Source: Proteobacteria bacterium UBA981 (GTDB lineage Bacteria > Pseudomonadota > Gammaproteobacteria > Ga0077536). Taken from it: a stretch of DNA of 64,000 bases. The stretch lies in NCBI GenBank assembly GCA_002292285.1, contig DBBP01000027.1, positions 255,935 to 319,934 of the forward strand, read 5' to 3'. Under the pieces are notes generated by a model, which was not told the origin of the DNA, searched no databases, and saw only the letters and a program-made list of their open reading frames with translations. Made by a program: the position numbers and the translations under genes. Shown here piece after piece: positions 17,303 through 25,671 of the stretch (the first letter of the stretch is position 1; each line of letters opens with the position of its first letter).

Positions 17303-17489
17303 CGGCGGTCACACCCGGTGGCGCAGCAAGGCACCAGCGGCGGGCGCTTTGAGATGAGAGAAAATCGAAGCCTTGAGCGCCATGTTTCGGCTGTGAGGTT
17401 CCCGCGCGAGGTAACATTCGGTGCGCAATGCTAGCAGCTTTTCATGTGGTAAGGTGTGTCCCCGTTAGGTCTCCAATGAGTCGTTACGA

Positions 17490-18446
17490 ATGGCCCGACG
17501 CCTAGGCGTAATCATGGATCCCATCGCCGGGATCAACCCTAAAAAAGACACCACTCTGGCCTTGTTGCTGGCCGCCCAGCACGAAGGGTTCGAGCTCGTT
17601 TACATGGAAATGGCCGACCTGGCCTTGCGTGACGGTCGCGCGTGCGCCCGCATGCGCGCTTTGCGGGTGATGAACGACCTCACCAACTGGTACGAGCTTG
17701 AAGACAGCAGCGAGGAAAACCTGCGGCCGATGGCCGAGCTCGACTGCGTATTGATGCGCAAAGATCCGCCGTTCGATATGGAGTTCGTGTTCGCGACCTA
17801 CATGCTCGAACGGGCCCAGAGCGAAGGCACCCTGGTCGTCAACGATCCGCGCGGTGTACGCGATTCCAGCGAAAAATTGTTTACCGCGTGGTTTGCCGAC
17901 CTGTGCCCGCCCACGCTGGTCACGCGCACCTACCGCGACCTGCGCGGTTTTCTCGAATTGCACCGGGACATTGTCGTCAAACCTCTGGACGGCATGGGCG
18001 GTGCATCAATTTTCCGAGTCAGCGCCGGCGACAGTAACGCCAGCGTCATCTTTGAAACACTGACCGAGCTACAACAACGTTACTGCATGGCGCAGCGCTA
18101 CGTACCGGCAATCACCGCAGGCGACAAGCGTATTTTGATGGTCGATGGCGAGCCTGTGCCTTACGTGCTCGCCCGCATCCCGGCGCCCGGAGAGTTGCGA
18201 GGCAACCTGGCGGCCGGCGGTAGCGGCGTCGCACAGGCTCTAACGGACACCGACAGGCGCATCTGCGAGCGGGTTGCACCGGAACTCAGAAAGCGCGGCC
18301 TGCTGTTTGTTGGTCTGGACGTGATTGGCGACCGCCTGACTGAAATCAATGTCACTAGCCCCACCTGCGTGCGTGAGATTGAAGCCCAGTTCGATGTCGA
18401 CATTGGTGCTTTGCTGATGGCGGCAATCAACCGGCGCCTGGGATAA
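17490..18446 (+). CDS. gshB: Glutathione synthetase
   Basis: 318 residues, the standard length. It joins gamma-glutamylcysteine and glycine using ATP. The ATP-grasp fold is clear: GVIMDPIAGINPKKD at the N terminus, LMRKDPPFD, KPLDGMGGASIFR, MAQRYVPAI, DKRILMVDGEPVPY, GNLAAGGSG and EINVTSPTCVREIE. It leads a long rightward run that continues with tonB after 43 bases. The order gshB-tonB is also seen in Pseudomonas. Confidence 0.97.
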   Translation: MARRLGVIMDPIAGINPKKDTTLALLLAAQHEGFELVYMEMADLALRDGRACARMRALRVMNDLTNWYELEDSSEENLRPMAELDCVLMRKDPPFDMEFVFATYMLERAQSEGTLVVNDPRGVRDSSEKLFTAWFADLCPPTLVTRTYRDLRGFLELHRDIVVKPLDGMGGASIFRVSAGDSNASVIFETLTELQQRYCMAQRYVPAITAGDKRILMVDGEPVPYVLARIPAPGELRGNLAAGGSGVAQALTDTDRRICERVAPELRKRGLLFVGLDVIGDRLTEINVTSPTCVREIEAQFDVDIGALLMAAINRRLG

Positions 18447-18489
18447 GCTCGGTCACCGGCCTGCACTGCAACACGCTGCGACCTGCGCC

Positions 18490-19497
18490 ATGACGACTGC
18501 CGCGATTCGCCCGAAGATTGGCCCGGACGATCGTCTCGGGCTGACTATGTTCGTCGCCGTCATCGTGCATACGATGGTAGTTCTGGGCGTTAGTTTCGCG
18601 CCCGAACCAATCCCGGAAGCGCGCTTCGAAGCGTTAGAGATAATCCTCGTTCCAGAAAAATCCGACCGCCCGCCCGACGACGCGGACATGCTCGCCCAAG
18701 CCAATCTCCAGGGCGGCGGGGACGCCGAAAAAAGCGATCCACCTGCGGCGCCGGTCAAAGCGCCGATTCCGGCCCAGAATGCTGAAATAGCTTCTAGCCC
18801 GGCACCCGCAGTTAAGGCCGTGCCGGCACCGATGCCGACAATTGCTGAGCCAGCACCGCAAGCGGAAACCTCGCCAGCACCCCCTGCCGCGGGCCTTGCA
18901 CAAGTCCACAAGCGCCTCGTTGAGGAAGTCACTCAGGCAGATTTAGCCGTGGCCGACAAACGCCGCGAAGCAAAAGTCGAATCGAGCGCAGTTGAGCAAC
19001 CGGACGCCGAACCGCTGACCCCTCAAAAGCCGATTGATTCACCGCCACTACCCACCGCAGCGCAGCTGTTGACTCGCTCCTTCGCCCTCGCGAGCCTGAA
19101 CGCCGAATTGCAGCAACGATTGGATTCCAAAGCCAAACGCCCGCGGCGCAAATATATTTCTGCGAATACCCGCGAGTATCGCTATGCGGCTTATATGGAG
19201 GCGTGGCGGGCCAAAGTTGAGCGCGTCGGCAACATTAACTATCCGAACGCAGCGCGCGAGCGGCGACTGTCCGGCAATTTGCTGCTCGATGTTGCGCTCA
19301 GTTCTGACGGCGCGGTGAAAGAAATCACCGTACGACGCTCGTCGGGGCACAAAGTACTCGACGACGCTGCCATTCGCATCGTTGAGCTGGCGTCGCCGTT
19401 CGCGCCCTTTCCCGACGAAGTTCTCGAGGAAGTGGATGTGCTGCATATCACCCGCACCTGGAAGTTTGTAAACAACCAGGACTTCAAAGCAAACTAA
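18490..19497 (+). CDS. TonB-family energy transducer (TonB3-like)
   Basis: 335 residues. One membrane helix (about 18-36) is followed by a long Pro/Ala-rich periplasmic spacer and a C-terminal TonB domain from about 235 (YAAYMEAWRAKVERVGNINYP, split by one residue in some members), with SGHKVLDDAA and ending TRTWKFV. TonB carries the energy of ExbB/ExbD to outer membrane receptors. Location between gshB and yqgE matches tonB3 of Pseudomonas aeruginosa, which is needed for twitching motility and pilus assembly, not iron uptake. The pil ATPase genes 9 kb away fit that, by inference. exbBD are not nearby. Confidence 0.88.
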   Translation: MTTAAIRPKIGPDDRLGLTMFVAVIVHTMVVLGVSFAPEPIPEARFEALEIILVPEKSDRPPDDADMLAQANLQGGGDAEKSDPPAAPVKAPIPAQNAEIASSPAPAVKAVPAPMPTIAEPAPQAETSPAPPAAGLAQVHKRLVEEVTQADLAVADKRREAKVESSAVEQPDAEPLTPQKPIDSPPLPTAAQLLTRSFALASLNAELQQRLDSKAKRPRRKYISANTREYRYAAYMEAWRAKVERVGNINYPNAARERRLSGNLLLDVALSSDGAVKEITVRRSSGHKVLDDAAIRIVELASPFAPFPDEVLEEVDVLHITRTWKFVNNQDFKAN

Positions 19498-19540
19498 GCT
19501 GGACCTTGAATCTGACCAATCGGGCAGGAATACTGGCCGC

Positions 19541-20098
19541 ATGAGCTTCGACCTCACCAACCAGTTTCTGATCGCGATGCCGACTTTGCTCGATCAGAAT
19601 TTTGAGCAGACCGTCACCTATGTGTGCCTGCATAACGACGAGGGTGCCATTGGCATCGTCATCAATCGTCCGCTGCAACTGCAACTTGGAGAAGTCTTGA
19701 AGCAGATGGATCTGAATGCCGACTCGGACGAGATTGCTGACCAAGTTGTCTATCATGGCGGCCCGGTGCACGGCGATCGTGGTTTTATATTGCATCGCCC
19801 GGCCCGCGAATGGGATTCAACGATCAAAGTGACCGACGATGTGGCAGTGACAACCTCGCGGGACGTACTCGAAGCGATGTCTGCTGGCGAAGGACCACGC
19901 GAAAGCCTCGTCGCGCTCGGCTACGCCGGCTGGACGGGTGGTCAATTGGAACAGGAGATTGCCGCCAACGCGTGGCTTAGCGGTCCGGCCGACCTCAGCA
20001 TCATATTCGCGACGCCGGCTGCACAACGCTGGCAGCGCGCGGCAGACTTGATCGGCATCGACATCAGCGCGATTTCGCACGATGTCGGCCACGCCTGA
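19541..20098 (+). CDS. yqgE: YqgE/AlgH family protein (UPF0301)
   Basis: 185 residues. The N-terminal LTNQFLIAMPTLLDQNFEQT, then VYHGGPV, FILHRP, LGYAGWTGGQLEQEI and the C-terminal RWQRAADLIGID are all family signatures. Its molecular function is unknown; in Pseudomonas it was named AlgH for an effect on alginate. It sits directly before ruvX, which is a widely conserved pair. The two genes overlap by 17 bases. Confidence 0.93.
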   Translation: MSFDLTNQFLIAMPTLLDQNFEQTVTYVCLHNDEGAIGIVINRPLQLQLGEVLKQMDLNADSDEIADQVVYHGGPVHGDRGFILHRPAREWDSTIKVTDDVAVTTSRDVLEAMSAGEGPRESLVALGYAGWTGGQLEQEIAANAWLSGPADLSIIFATPAAQRWQRAADLIGIDISAISHDVGHA

Positions 20099-20510
20099 CC
20101 GGTCCTGCGCGCTGATTGCGCTGGGATTCGATTTCGGACTGCGACGCATCGGCGCGGCGGTCGGTCAGCAGATCAGCGGCACCGCTCAGGCACTCGAAAC
20201 GATTGCCGTAAACAATCTCAGGCCGGATTGGGATGCCATTACCAGCCTGGTCGAGGTTTGGCAGCCGGACCTATTTGTGCTCGGTCGGCCGCAACACGAG
20301 GATGGGAGCGACACAACACTCGGGCGGGCGATCGATAAATTTGCACGCCGCCTGCAGGGTCGATATCACAAACCCGTTTCGTATATAGATGAACGACTGT
20401 CATCATATGCAGCACTTAATGACGGCACTGAAGTGCGACGTAGCGGTCTTGATGCCGTAGCCGCACGGATTATTCTTGAAACCTGGCTAGCTGAAAACGC
20501 CCCCAAGTGA
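20082..20510 (+). CDS. ruvX: RuvX/YqgF, RNase H-fold nuclease for pre-16S rRNA
   Basis: 142 residues. It has the RNase H-like fold: GFDFGLRRIG with the first catalytic Asp, the VLGRPQHEDGS loop, YIDERLSS with the second acidic residue, and the LDAVAARIILETWL helix with the third. It processes the 5' end of 16S rRNA and was first described as a Holliday junction resolvase homologue. It starts inside yqgE, and its stop overlaps the GTG of pyrR, so all three are coupled. Confidence 0.94.
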   Translation: MSATPDRSCALIALGFDFGLRRIGAAVGQQISGTAQALETIAVNNLRPDWDAITSLVEVWQPDLFVLGRPQHEDGSDTTLGRAIDKFARRLQGRYHKPVSYIDERLSSYAALNDGTEVRRSGLDAVAARIILETWLAENAPK

Positions 20511-21034
20511 AAGCAACCATGGCAGACATTGCCGAGATAAACGTCGACACGTTGATTACGGATATTGCGTCTCGTGTCGCCGAACGAATCGAATCCCACG
20601 GACTAGCCGATCCTGCAATTATTGGTATCCGTACGGGTGGCGTGTGGTTGGCGGAGCGTTTGCAGACGCTGCTTGGTATGACGGGACCTGTGGGTGAACT
20701 GAATATTGCGTTTTACCGCGACGACTTCAGCCGCATCGGTATTCATCCGACGGTGGAGCCCTCGCAACTTCCTTTTGCGATCGATGATCGCGATCTGCTC
20801 CTGGTCGACGATATTTTGTTCACCGGCCGGACGATTCGGGCAGCGATGAACGAGATATTCGATTACGGCCGTCCACGCTCGATCACGCTAATCGTTTTAG
20901 CCGACCGAAGTGGTCGTGAATTACCCATCGACGCGAACATTTACGGCACGCGAATCACGCTCGAGCCCGACCAGCATGTTAAACTCCTCGGGCCCGATCC
21001 ATTGCGACTCGAGATTTGCGCGACCAAGCCCTGA
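20507..21034 (+). CDS. pyrR: PyrR, pyrimidine operon regulator / uracil phosphoribosyltransferase
   Basis: 175 residues from a GTG overlapping the ruvX stop; an in-frame ATG at 20519 is a reasonable alternative start. The PRPP loop DDILFTGRT lies at 101-109. GIRTGGVWLAERL and the FYRDDF motif are typical of PyrR. In Gram-positive bacteria PyrR is an RNA-binding attenuator; in gammaproteobacteria it lies before pyrB and its RNA role is less certain. I see no convincing antiterminator in the 79-base pyrR-pyrB gap. Confidence 0.93.
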   Translation: MKATMADIAEINVDTLITDIASRVAERIESHGLADPAIIGIRTGGVWLAERLQTLLGMTGPVGELNIAFYRDDFSRIGIHPTVEPSQLPFAIDDRDLLLVDDILFTGRTIRAAMNEIFDYGRPRSITLIVLADRSGRELPIDANIYGTRITLEPDQHVKLLGPDPLRLEICATKP

Positions 21035-21113
21035 ACACCTGGACGCTCACCGTCCGCCGCTCCATCGCGGCGCCGCCGCGCTTTCCTATTTTCGAATCCG
21101 CGGACCGTCCAGG

Positions 21114-22082
21114 GTGATTTCACACGACGACATACAAGTCGACGACAACGGCCGATTGCGGCATTTCCTGTCGATAGAACATTTACCGCGCGAGCTGTTG
21201 GTAGAAATCCTCGACCATGCAGAGGGATTTGCTGTCGTCGGCGACCGGGCAGTGAAAAAAGTACCGTTGCTGCGCGGCAAGACGGTGGTCAATCTTTTTT
21301 TCGAGCCGAGTACCCGCACACGCACCACCTTTGAGCTCGCAGCCAAACGTCTGTCTGCGGACGTCCTCAATCTCAGCATTGAAGCGAGCGCGACGCGTAA
21401 AGGCGAGTCGCTCGCCGACACCCTCAGCACGCTCGAGGCAATGCAGGCGGACATGTTCGTGGTGCGGCACCAGGATAGCGGCGCACCCGAGTTTATTGCG
21501 CGCCAGGTGGCGGCCGGCATCAGTGTCATTAACGCGGGCGACGGCAGCCACGCGCATCCGACCCAGGCGATGCTCGACATGTTTACGATTCGGCGCCACA
21601 AGGCGCGGTTCGAAGGCCTGATCGTCGCCATTGTCGGCGACATCGCGCATTCGCGCGTCGCGCGTTCAGAAATTCATGCATTAAAGACGCTCGGAGTTGA
21701 ACAAATTCGTGTCGTCGGACCACGCACACTGCTACCAGCGGACGTTGAGCAACTCGGGGTCAAGGTCTTTAACTCTTTCGACAGCGGCATCGATCAGGCG
21801 GATGTCGTGATCATGTTGCGCCTGCAGCAAGAACGCATGCAAAGCGCTCTGCTGCCGAGCGGACACGAGTATTTCCATACTTACGGCCTTACGCCTGCCC
21901 GCCTCAAGCGCGCGGCGCGCGATGCCATCGTGATGCACCCCGGCCCGATTAATCGCGGTATCGAAATCGACTCTACGGTAGCCGACGGTCCGCAGTCGGT
22001 GATTTTGCAGCAAGTTACTCATGGCATTGCCGTGCGCATGGCAGTGATGTCGATGACCATGGGGTCGCACGTCCCAGCATGA
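21114..22082 (+). CDS. pyrB: Aspartate carbamoyltransferase catalytic subunit
   Basis: 322 residues from the GTG at 21114; upstream sequence in frame is antisense-like and outside the family. The carbamoyl phosphate loop STRTR is at 66-70 in FFEPSTRTRTTFE. DGSHAHPTQAMLDM, VGDIAHSRVARS and VMHPGPINRG follow. It makes carbamoyl aspartate. The length and the adjacent pyrC' point to the class A ATCase of Pseudomonas, where PyrB works in a dodecamer with an inactive dihydroorotase. There is no pyrI. Its stop overlaps the pyrC' ATG. Confidence 0.96.
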   Translation: MISHDDIQVDDNGRLRHFLSIEHLPRELLVEILDHAEGFAVVGDRAVKKVPLLRGKTVVNLFFEPSTRTRTTFELAAKRLSADVLNLSIEASATRKGESLADTLSTLEAMQADMFVVRHQDSGAPEFIARQVAAGISVINAGDGSHAHPTQAMLDMFTIRRHKARFEGLIVAIVGDIAHSRVARSEIHALKTLGVEQIRVVGPRTLLPADVEQLGVKVFNSFDSGIDQADVVIMLRLQQERMQSALLPSGHEYFHTYGLTPARLKRAARDAIVMHPGPINRGIEIDSTVADGPQSVILQQVTHGIAVRMAVMSMTMGSHVPA

Positions 22083-23359
22083 AACTACGCATCACAGGCG
22101 GCCGCGTCATTGATCCGGAAAATCACCGCGACGAGGTGGTAGACCTGTGGATCGATGGAGACCGGATCGTTGGCGTCGGACGCAAGCCAGGTGGCTTCGC
22201 TGCGACTCGTGAGATTGACGCCTCAGGACAGTTGGTCTGCCCCGGATTTGTCGAGCTCGGCGCGCGCCTGCGTGAACCCGGAGCGGAGCACAAGGCCACC
22301 ATTGCGAGCGAATTGCGTGCGGCGGCGAGCAGTGGTTTCACCACCGTGTGCTGCACGCCGGACACCGATCCGGTTATCGATACGCCGGCAGTCGTTGAGC
22401 TTGTTAGCCAGCACGCGCGCAACGTGCGGGGCGCTCGGGTGCGCTGTATCGGTGCACTGACCCGCGATTTGGACGGCGAGATTCTGGCAGAGATGCAAGC
22501 GCTGAAAGAGATCGGCTGTGTCGGGGTGTCGAATGCCGGTCGCGCGATCAGGGATACCAGCGTGTTACGCAATGCGTTGGCCTACGCCGCGACGCTCGAT
22601 TTACTCGTGCTGCTGGATGCCGAAGATCCGTGGCTCGGTGCGCGCGGCGTCATGCATGAGGGCGCTGCCAGCACCCGCGCGGGTCTGCCCGGGGTGCCGG
22701 CGGCGGCCGAGTTGATCGGACTCGCGCGGGATCTGGCGGTCGTCGAGCAAACCGGTGTGCGGGCCCATTTCAGAACGCTGTCTGCGCGCCAATCAACAGC
22801 GCAAATTCGCCAGGCGCGACGCCTCGGTCTGACGGTCAGCTGCGACGTCGGCATTGCGCATCTTTACCTGTCCGATAACGACGTCGCTAATTTCGATTCG
22901 GCGCATCATGTGCGCCCGCCATTCCGCAGTGAACGTGATCGTAACGGTCTGCGCAAAGCACTCGCGCGCGGATCGATCAACGCCCTGTCTGCGCATCACG
23001 AACCGCACGACGCAGACGCCAAAGCGGCACCATTTGCGACTAGTGCGGCGGGTATATCCGGTCTCGATACCTACGTGCCCTTACTGCTTGGGTTGGTCGA
23101 AAACGGCGACCTCGATCTCACCGGGGCGATTCGCGCAGCAGCGGTTGAACCGGCACGCATCGTTGGGCTTGAGAGCGCAGCTCTCGGCGTGGGGGCGATC
23201 GCGGATATCTGCGTTATCGATCCACAGCGTGAATGGCAGGTCGACGAAACTTCGCTCGTCAGTCAGGGTAAAAATACTCCTTTTATTGGCCGCACTATGC
23301 GCGGCCAGGTCTCCACCACCCTGGTTGGCGGTCGCGTTGTGTTTGAACGTCGGCGCTGA
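22079..23359 (+). CDS. pyrC': Dihydroorotase-like PyrC', predicted catalytically inactive
   Basis: 426 residues of the amidohydrolase fold. The metal motif normally read D-x-H-x-H before LREPG is ELGAR here: Glu59, Gly61 and Arg63 replace Asp, His and His. The catalytic Asp of the usual DHAPH motif is also changed, reading HHEPH from His306. Binding residues such as LREPG and the C-terminal GVGAIADICVID are kept. This fits the non-catalytic PyrC' that holds PyrB hexamers together in Pseudomonas ATCase. A separate active dihydroorotase must be encoded elsewhere. It overlaps pyrB by four bases. Confidence 0.93.
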   Translation: MKLRITGGRVIDPENHRDEVVDLWIDGDRIVGVGRKPGGFAATREIDASGQLVCPGFVELGARLREPGAEHKATIASELRAAASSGFTTVCCTPDTDPVIDTPAVVELVSQHARNVRGARVRCIGALTRDLDGEILAEMQALKEIGCVGVSNAGRAIRDTSVLRNALAYAATLDLLVLLDAEDPWLGARGVMHEGAASTRAGLPGVPAAAELIGLARDLAVVEQTGVRAHFRTLSARQSTAQIRQARRLGLTVSCDVGIAHLYLSDNDVANFDSAHHVRPPFRSERDRNGLRKALARGSINALSAHHEPHDADAKAAPFATSAAGISGLDTYVPLLLGLVENGDLDLTGAIRAAAVEPARIVGLESAALGVGAIADICVIDPQREWQVDETSLVSQGKNTPFIGRTMRGQVSTTLVGGRVVFERRR

Positions 23360-23360
23360 C

Positions 23361-24281
23361 ATGGCAGGACAATCCAACCCTGCTTCAATGCCCACCAGCG
23401 GCGTCAAGCCCAACGCACATCGCGGCACCATCAAGTACGCTAACGGCACCATCCTCAACATCGATCGCCACGATGGTGCTCAGGTCGTGATGCGCATCGA
23501 GTGCCCGCCACTTGCGACCCACGCGCGAGCTGGCTCATTCGTCCATCTGCAATGTGATGACGAACTCGCGATGCGCAGGCCAATGTCTGTCATGCGTGCT
23601 TCCCCGCGAGACGGTTGGTTCGACATGCTATTCAAAGTGCACGGCCACGGCACAGCGCGCCTGGCAAACCGACAGGTTGGTGATGTTGTCAGCGTGCTGG
23701 GGCCGATTGGACGACCGTTTAGGGCGAAAGATTATCGCCCGCGGCCATTGCTAATCGGCGGTGGCGTTGGCATCCCGCCAATGATTTTTCTCGCCGAGTC
23801 GATGCGCAGTTTGCGACCCCAGGTCGAACCGCTCGTGTTGATGGGTTCTGAGGTGCCATTTCCGTTTCGCGCCCGACCGTCACAGATTATGCTGCCGGGG
23901 CTGCCCGCAGACACCATTGCAGCGATGCCACTACTCGATGATTGGGGCATCGCTTCCCGGCTGGCGAGTACCCAGGGCTATGCTGGGTGCTTTGATGGTT
24001 TGGTGACCGAGCTAGCGCGTCAGATCGTAGAAAATTCGCCCGAGCGTGGCGATTTCGAGATATTTGCCTGTGGTCCAACGCCGATGCTACGCGCGGTACA
24101 GTCTCTCGCGCTGGCGTTGGGAATTCCCGCGCAGTTGTCTCTGGAAGAGTTCATGGCGTGCGCGGTGGGGGGCTGCGCCGGGTGCACAGTTCGGGTCAAC
24201 ACACCGGCCGGCCCGGCCATGAAAAGGGTCTGTGTCGACGGACCTGTATTCGAAGCCGAGCAAATTGTCTTCCCTGGATAG
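23361..24281 (+). CDS. PyrK-like FAD/[2Fe-2S] electron transfer subunit
   Basis: 306 residues from the ATG one base after the pyrC' stop. The ferredoxin-reductase fold is clear: FAD motif RRPMSV at 72-77, nucleotide loop GGGVGIPP at 133-140 and CGPTPML at 237-243. The C terminus carries a [2Fe-2S] pattern C-x4-C-x2-C-x15-C at 267, 272, 275 and 291, as in PyrK of class 1B dihydroorotate dehydrogenase. No class 1B pyrD is next to it, which is unusual. It may serve a distant PyrD or pass electrons elsewhere. The gene downstream starts inside its 3' end. Confidence 0.85.
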   Translation: MAGQSNPASMPTSGVKPNAHRGTIKYANGTILNIDRHDGAQVVMRIECPPLATHARAGSFVHLQCDDELAMRRPMSVMRASPRDGWFDMLFKVHGHGTARLANRQVGDVVSVLGPIGRPFRAKDYRPRPLLIGGGVGIPPMIFLAESMRSLRPQVEPLVLMGSEVPFPFRARPSQIMLPGLPADTIAAMPLLDDWGIASRLASTQGYAGCFDGLVTELARQIVENSPERGDFEIFACGPTPMLRAVQSLALALGIPAQLSLEEFMACAVGGCAGCTVRVNTPAGPAMKRVCVDGPVFEAEQIVFPG

Positions 24282-24945
24282 TTCGCCTGCGCGCGGCGTT
24301 TCGTCGAACCAACTTACTCCCCATCCGCGCTTGGCCGAAGTGCTGACGCGTCACCGCAACACGCCTTTCCGACGCCCCATCGCCGCCCATGCCGTACGGC
24401 CATTGGAAAAACTGAGTGCCGCACTGGATGCACACGGTGGACCACTGATTCTCGACAGTGGGTGCGGCACGGGCGAGTCTACGTTCGTGCTCGCCGAGCG
24501 TTATCCGCTCGCGTTGGTCGCCGGGATCGACAAAAGTACCGCGCGTCTGGATATCGCGCACAAGCGCGCCACGCCGCGCGCGAATATGATTTTTTTGCGC
24601 CTGGATTTATGTGATCTTTTTGCGCATGGAGCGGCGGCAGGTTGGCATGTTGAGCGCCACTATCTGTTGTATCCGAACCCGTGGCCGAAGCAGCATCAAC
24701 TGATGCGTCGTTGGCACGCGCATCCGGTTTTGCCAAGCATGCTGGAACTGGGTGGTGAGATTGAGTTACGCACGAACTGGCGAATCTACGCCGAAGAGTT
24801 CGCGTTTAGTCTCGACTTTCTGAGCAACTCGCCCGCAAGCGTTCAGGCATGGACACCCACCCACCCCGAGACGGCCTTCGAGCGCAAGTACCGGGCCAGT
24901 GGGCAGCCGCTTTACCGCGTTTGCGCTTCGGTCAGGCGGTCGTAA
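24232..24945 (+). CDS. TrmB-like tRNA (guanine-N7) methyltransferase family protein
   Basis: 237 residues from a GTG at 24232 that overlaps the PyrK-like gene by 50 bases; later starts are possible because the first 25 residues show no family match. The SAM loop reads DSGCGTGES at 75-83. YPNPWPKQH at 147-155 matches the TrmB F-P-D-P-W-P-K motif with Asp replaced by Asn. ELRTNWRIYAEEF and TAFERKYRASGQPLYR near the C terminus also fit TrmB. Whether this is the cell's m7G46 enzyme or a divergent paralogue cannot be told. It ends inside the convergent glutaredoxin gene. Confidence 0.78.
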   Translation: MSTDLYSKPSKLSSLDSSPARGVSSNQLTPHPRLAEVLTRHRNTPFRRPIAAHAVRPLEKLSAALDAHGGPLILDSGCGTGESTFVLAERYPLALVAGIDKSTARLDIAHKRATPRANMIFLRLDLCDLFAHGAAAGWHVERHYLLYPNPWPKQHQLMRRWHAHPVLPSMLELGGEIELRTNWRIYAEEFAFSLDFLSNSPASVQAWTPTHPETAFERKYRASGQPLYRVCASVRRS

Positions 24946-25349
24946 TCTTCGAAATCGGCCAGCCCGTTGGTAATCAGCGTTTGCGACAGCTCCAGCACAT
25001 CAAAGCCAACCAGTGTGTCTTTACCGATATGGATGATAGGAATCACTTTCACTGGCGTTTGAGAGAATCGGCGCCGACCCTCGTCGGTCGTCTCGATATC
25101 GTATTCGCAGTGGGCGATTTCCCGCTGCTGAAGAAATTCGCGTGCGCGACGACAGTACCCGCACCACGACGCTGAAAGCATCACGACCGTGTCGGCTTGC
25201 GGCGCAAAATCGACATCGCACATCACGGGTCGCACAGAAGCCGGCGAGCGCACGATGAGGACCAGCGCCCAGGTACATACGATGACGGCGAGGACGGCAC
25301 CCGGTTTGCGGAACCACGGCACGCGCAGTTCGCTGCGCGACTCAGACAC
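24912..25349 (-). CDS. Membrane-anchored glutaredoxin-like protein
   Basis: 145 residues from a GTG at 25349 that overlaps the stop of the alkyltransferase-like gene by eight bases. A membrane helix (about 18-33) is followed by a thioredoxin-fold domain with CGYC at 63-66 in SASWCGYCRRAREFL. VIPIIHIG carries the cis-Pro. An N-in topology would put the redox centre in the periplasm, where glutathione is scarce; this is inference. The 3' end overlaps trmB-like by 34 bases tail to tail. Confidence 0.75.
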   Translation of the reverse strand: MSESRSELRVPWFRKPGAVLAVIVCTWALVLIVRSPASVRPVMCDVDFAPQADTVVMLSASWCGYCRRAREFLQQREIAHCEYDIETTDEGRRRFSQTPVKVIPIIHIGKDTLVGFDVLELSQTLITNGLADFEDYDRLTEAQTR

Positions 25350-25671
25350 CGTAATCCCACTCGCAATCTTGCAGTCGAATGTGGCCCGAGGCGTCGGCCT
25401 GCACGCCTTCGAGCGCGAGACGTTCGTACTGCTCGTTAACGCGCCCGTCACGGCCACGCGGACTCACCTTACCCTGGGCGTTAATCACCCGATGCCAGGG
25501 AATATCATTGCCCGGCTTAAGCGCGGCCAGTGCGTAACCGACCTGGCGAGGGCCGGTCGAGCCTTCGATCTGCGCCAATGATGCGATCTGTCGGTAGGTC
25601 GCAACCCGACCCATGGGGATACACGAGACGATTTCCCAGACGCGTTGATTGCGACCCGCTCCGCCAGCCAT
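25342..25671 (-). CDS. atl: Alkyltransferase-like protein (ATL), DNA alkylation damage sensor
   Basis: 109 residues of the O6-alkylguanine transferase DNA-binding domain. The active site reads PWHRV at 58-62, with Trp in place of the acceptor Cys of PCHRV; this is the defining mark of ATL proteins. ATLs bind O6-alkylguanine without repairing it and hand the lesion to nucleotide excision repair, so a functional link to UvrD-type repair is expected from the family. Other motifs present are GRVATYRQIA and GPRQVGYAL. It shares an overlapping junction with the glutaredoxin gene. Confidence 0.9.
   Translation of the reverse strand: MAGGAGRNQRVWEIVSCIPMGRVATYRQIASLAQIEGSTGPRQVGYALAALKPGNDIPWHRVINAQGKVSPRGRDGRVNEQYERLALEGVQADASGHIRLQDCEWDYGV

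Noticed and set aside
22854..23360. N-terminal extension of the PyrK-like protein
   Set aside because: It lies within pyrC' in another frame. Homology begins after the ATG at 23361.
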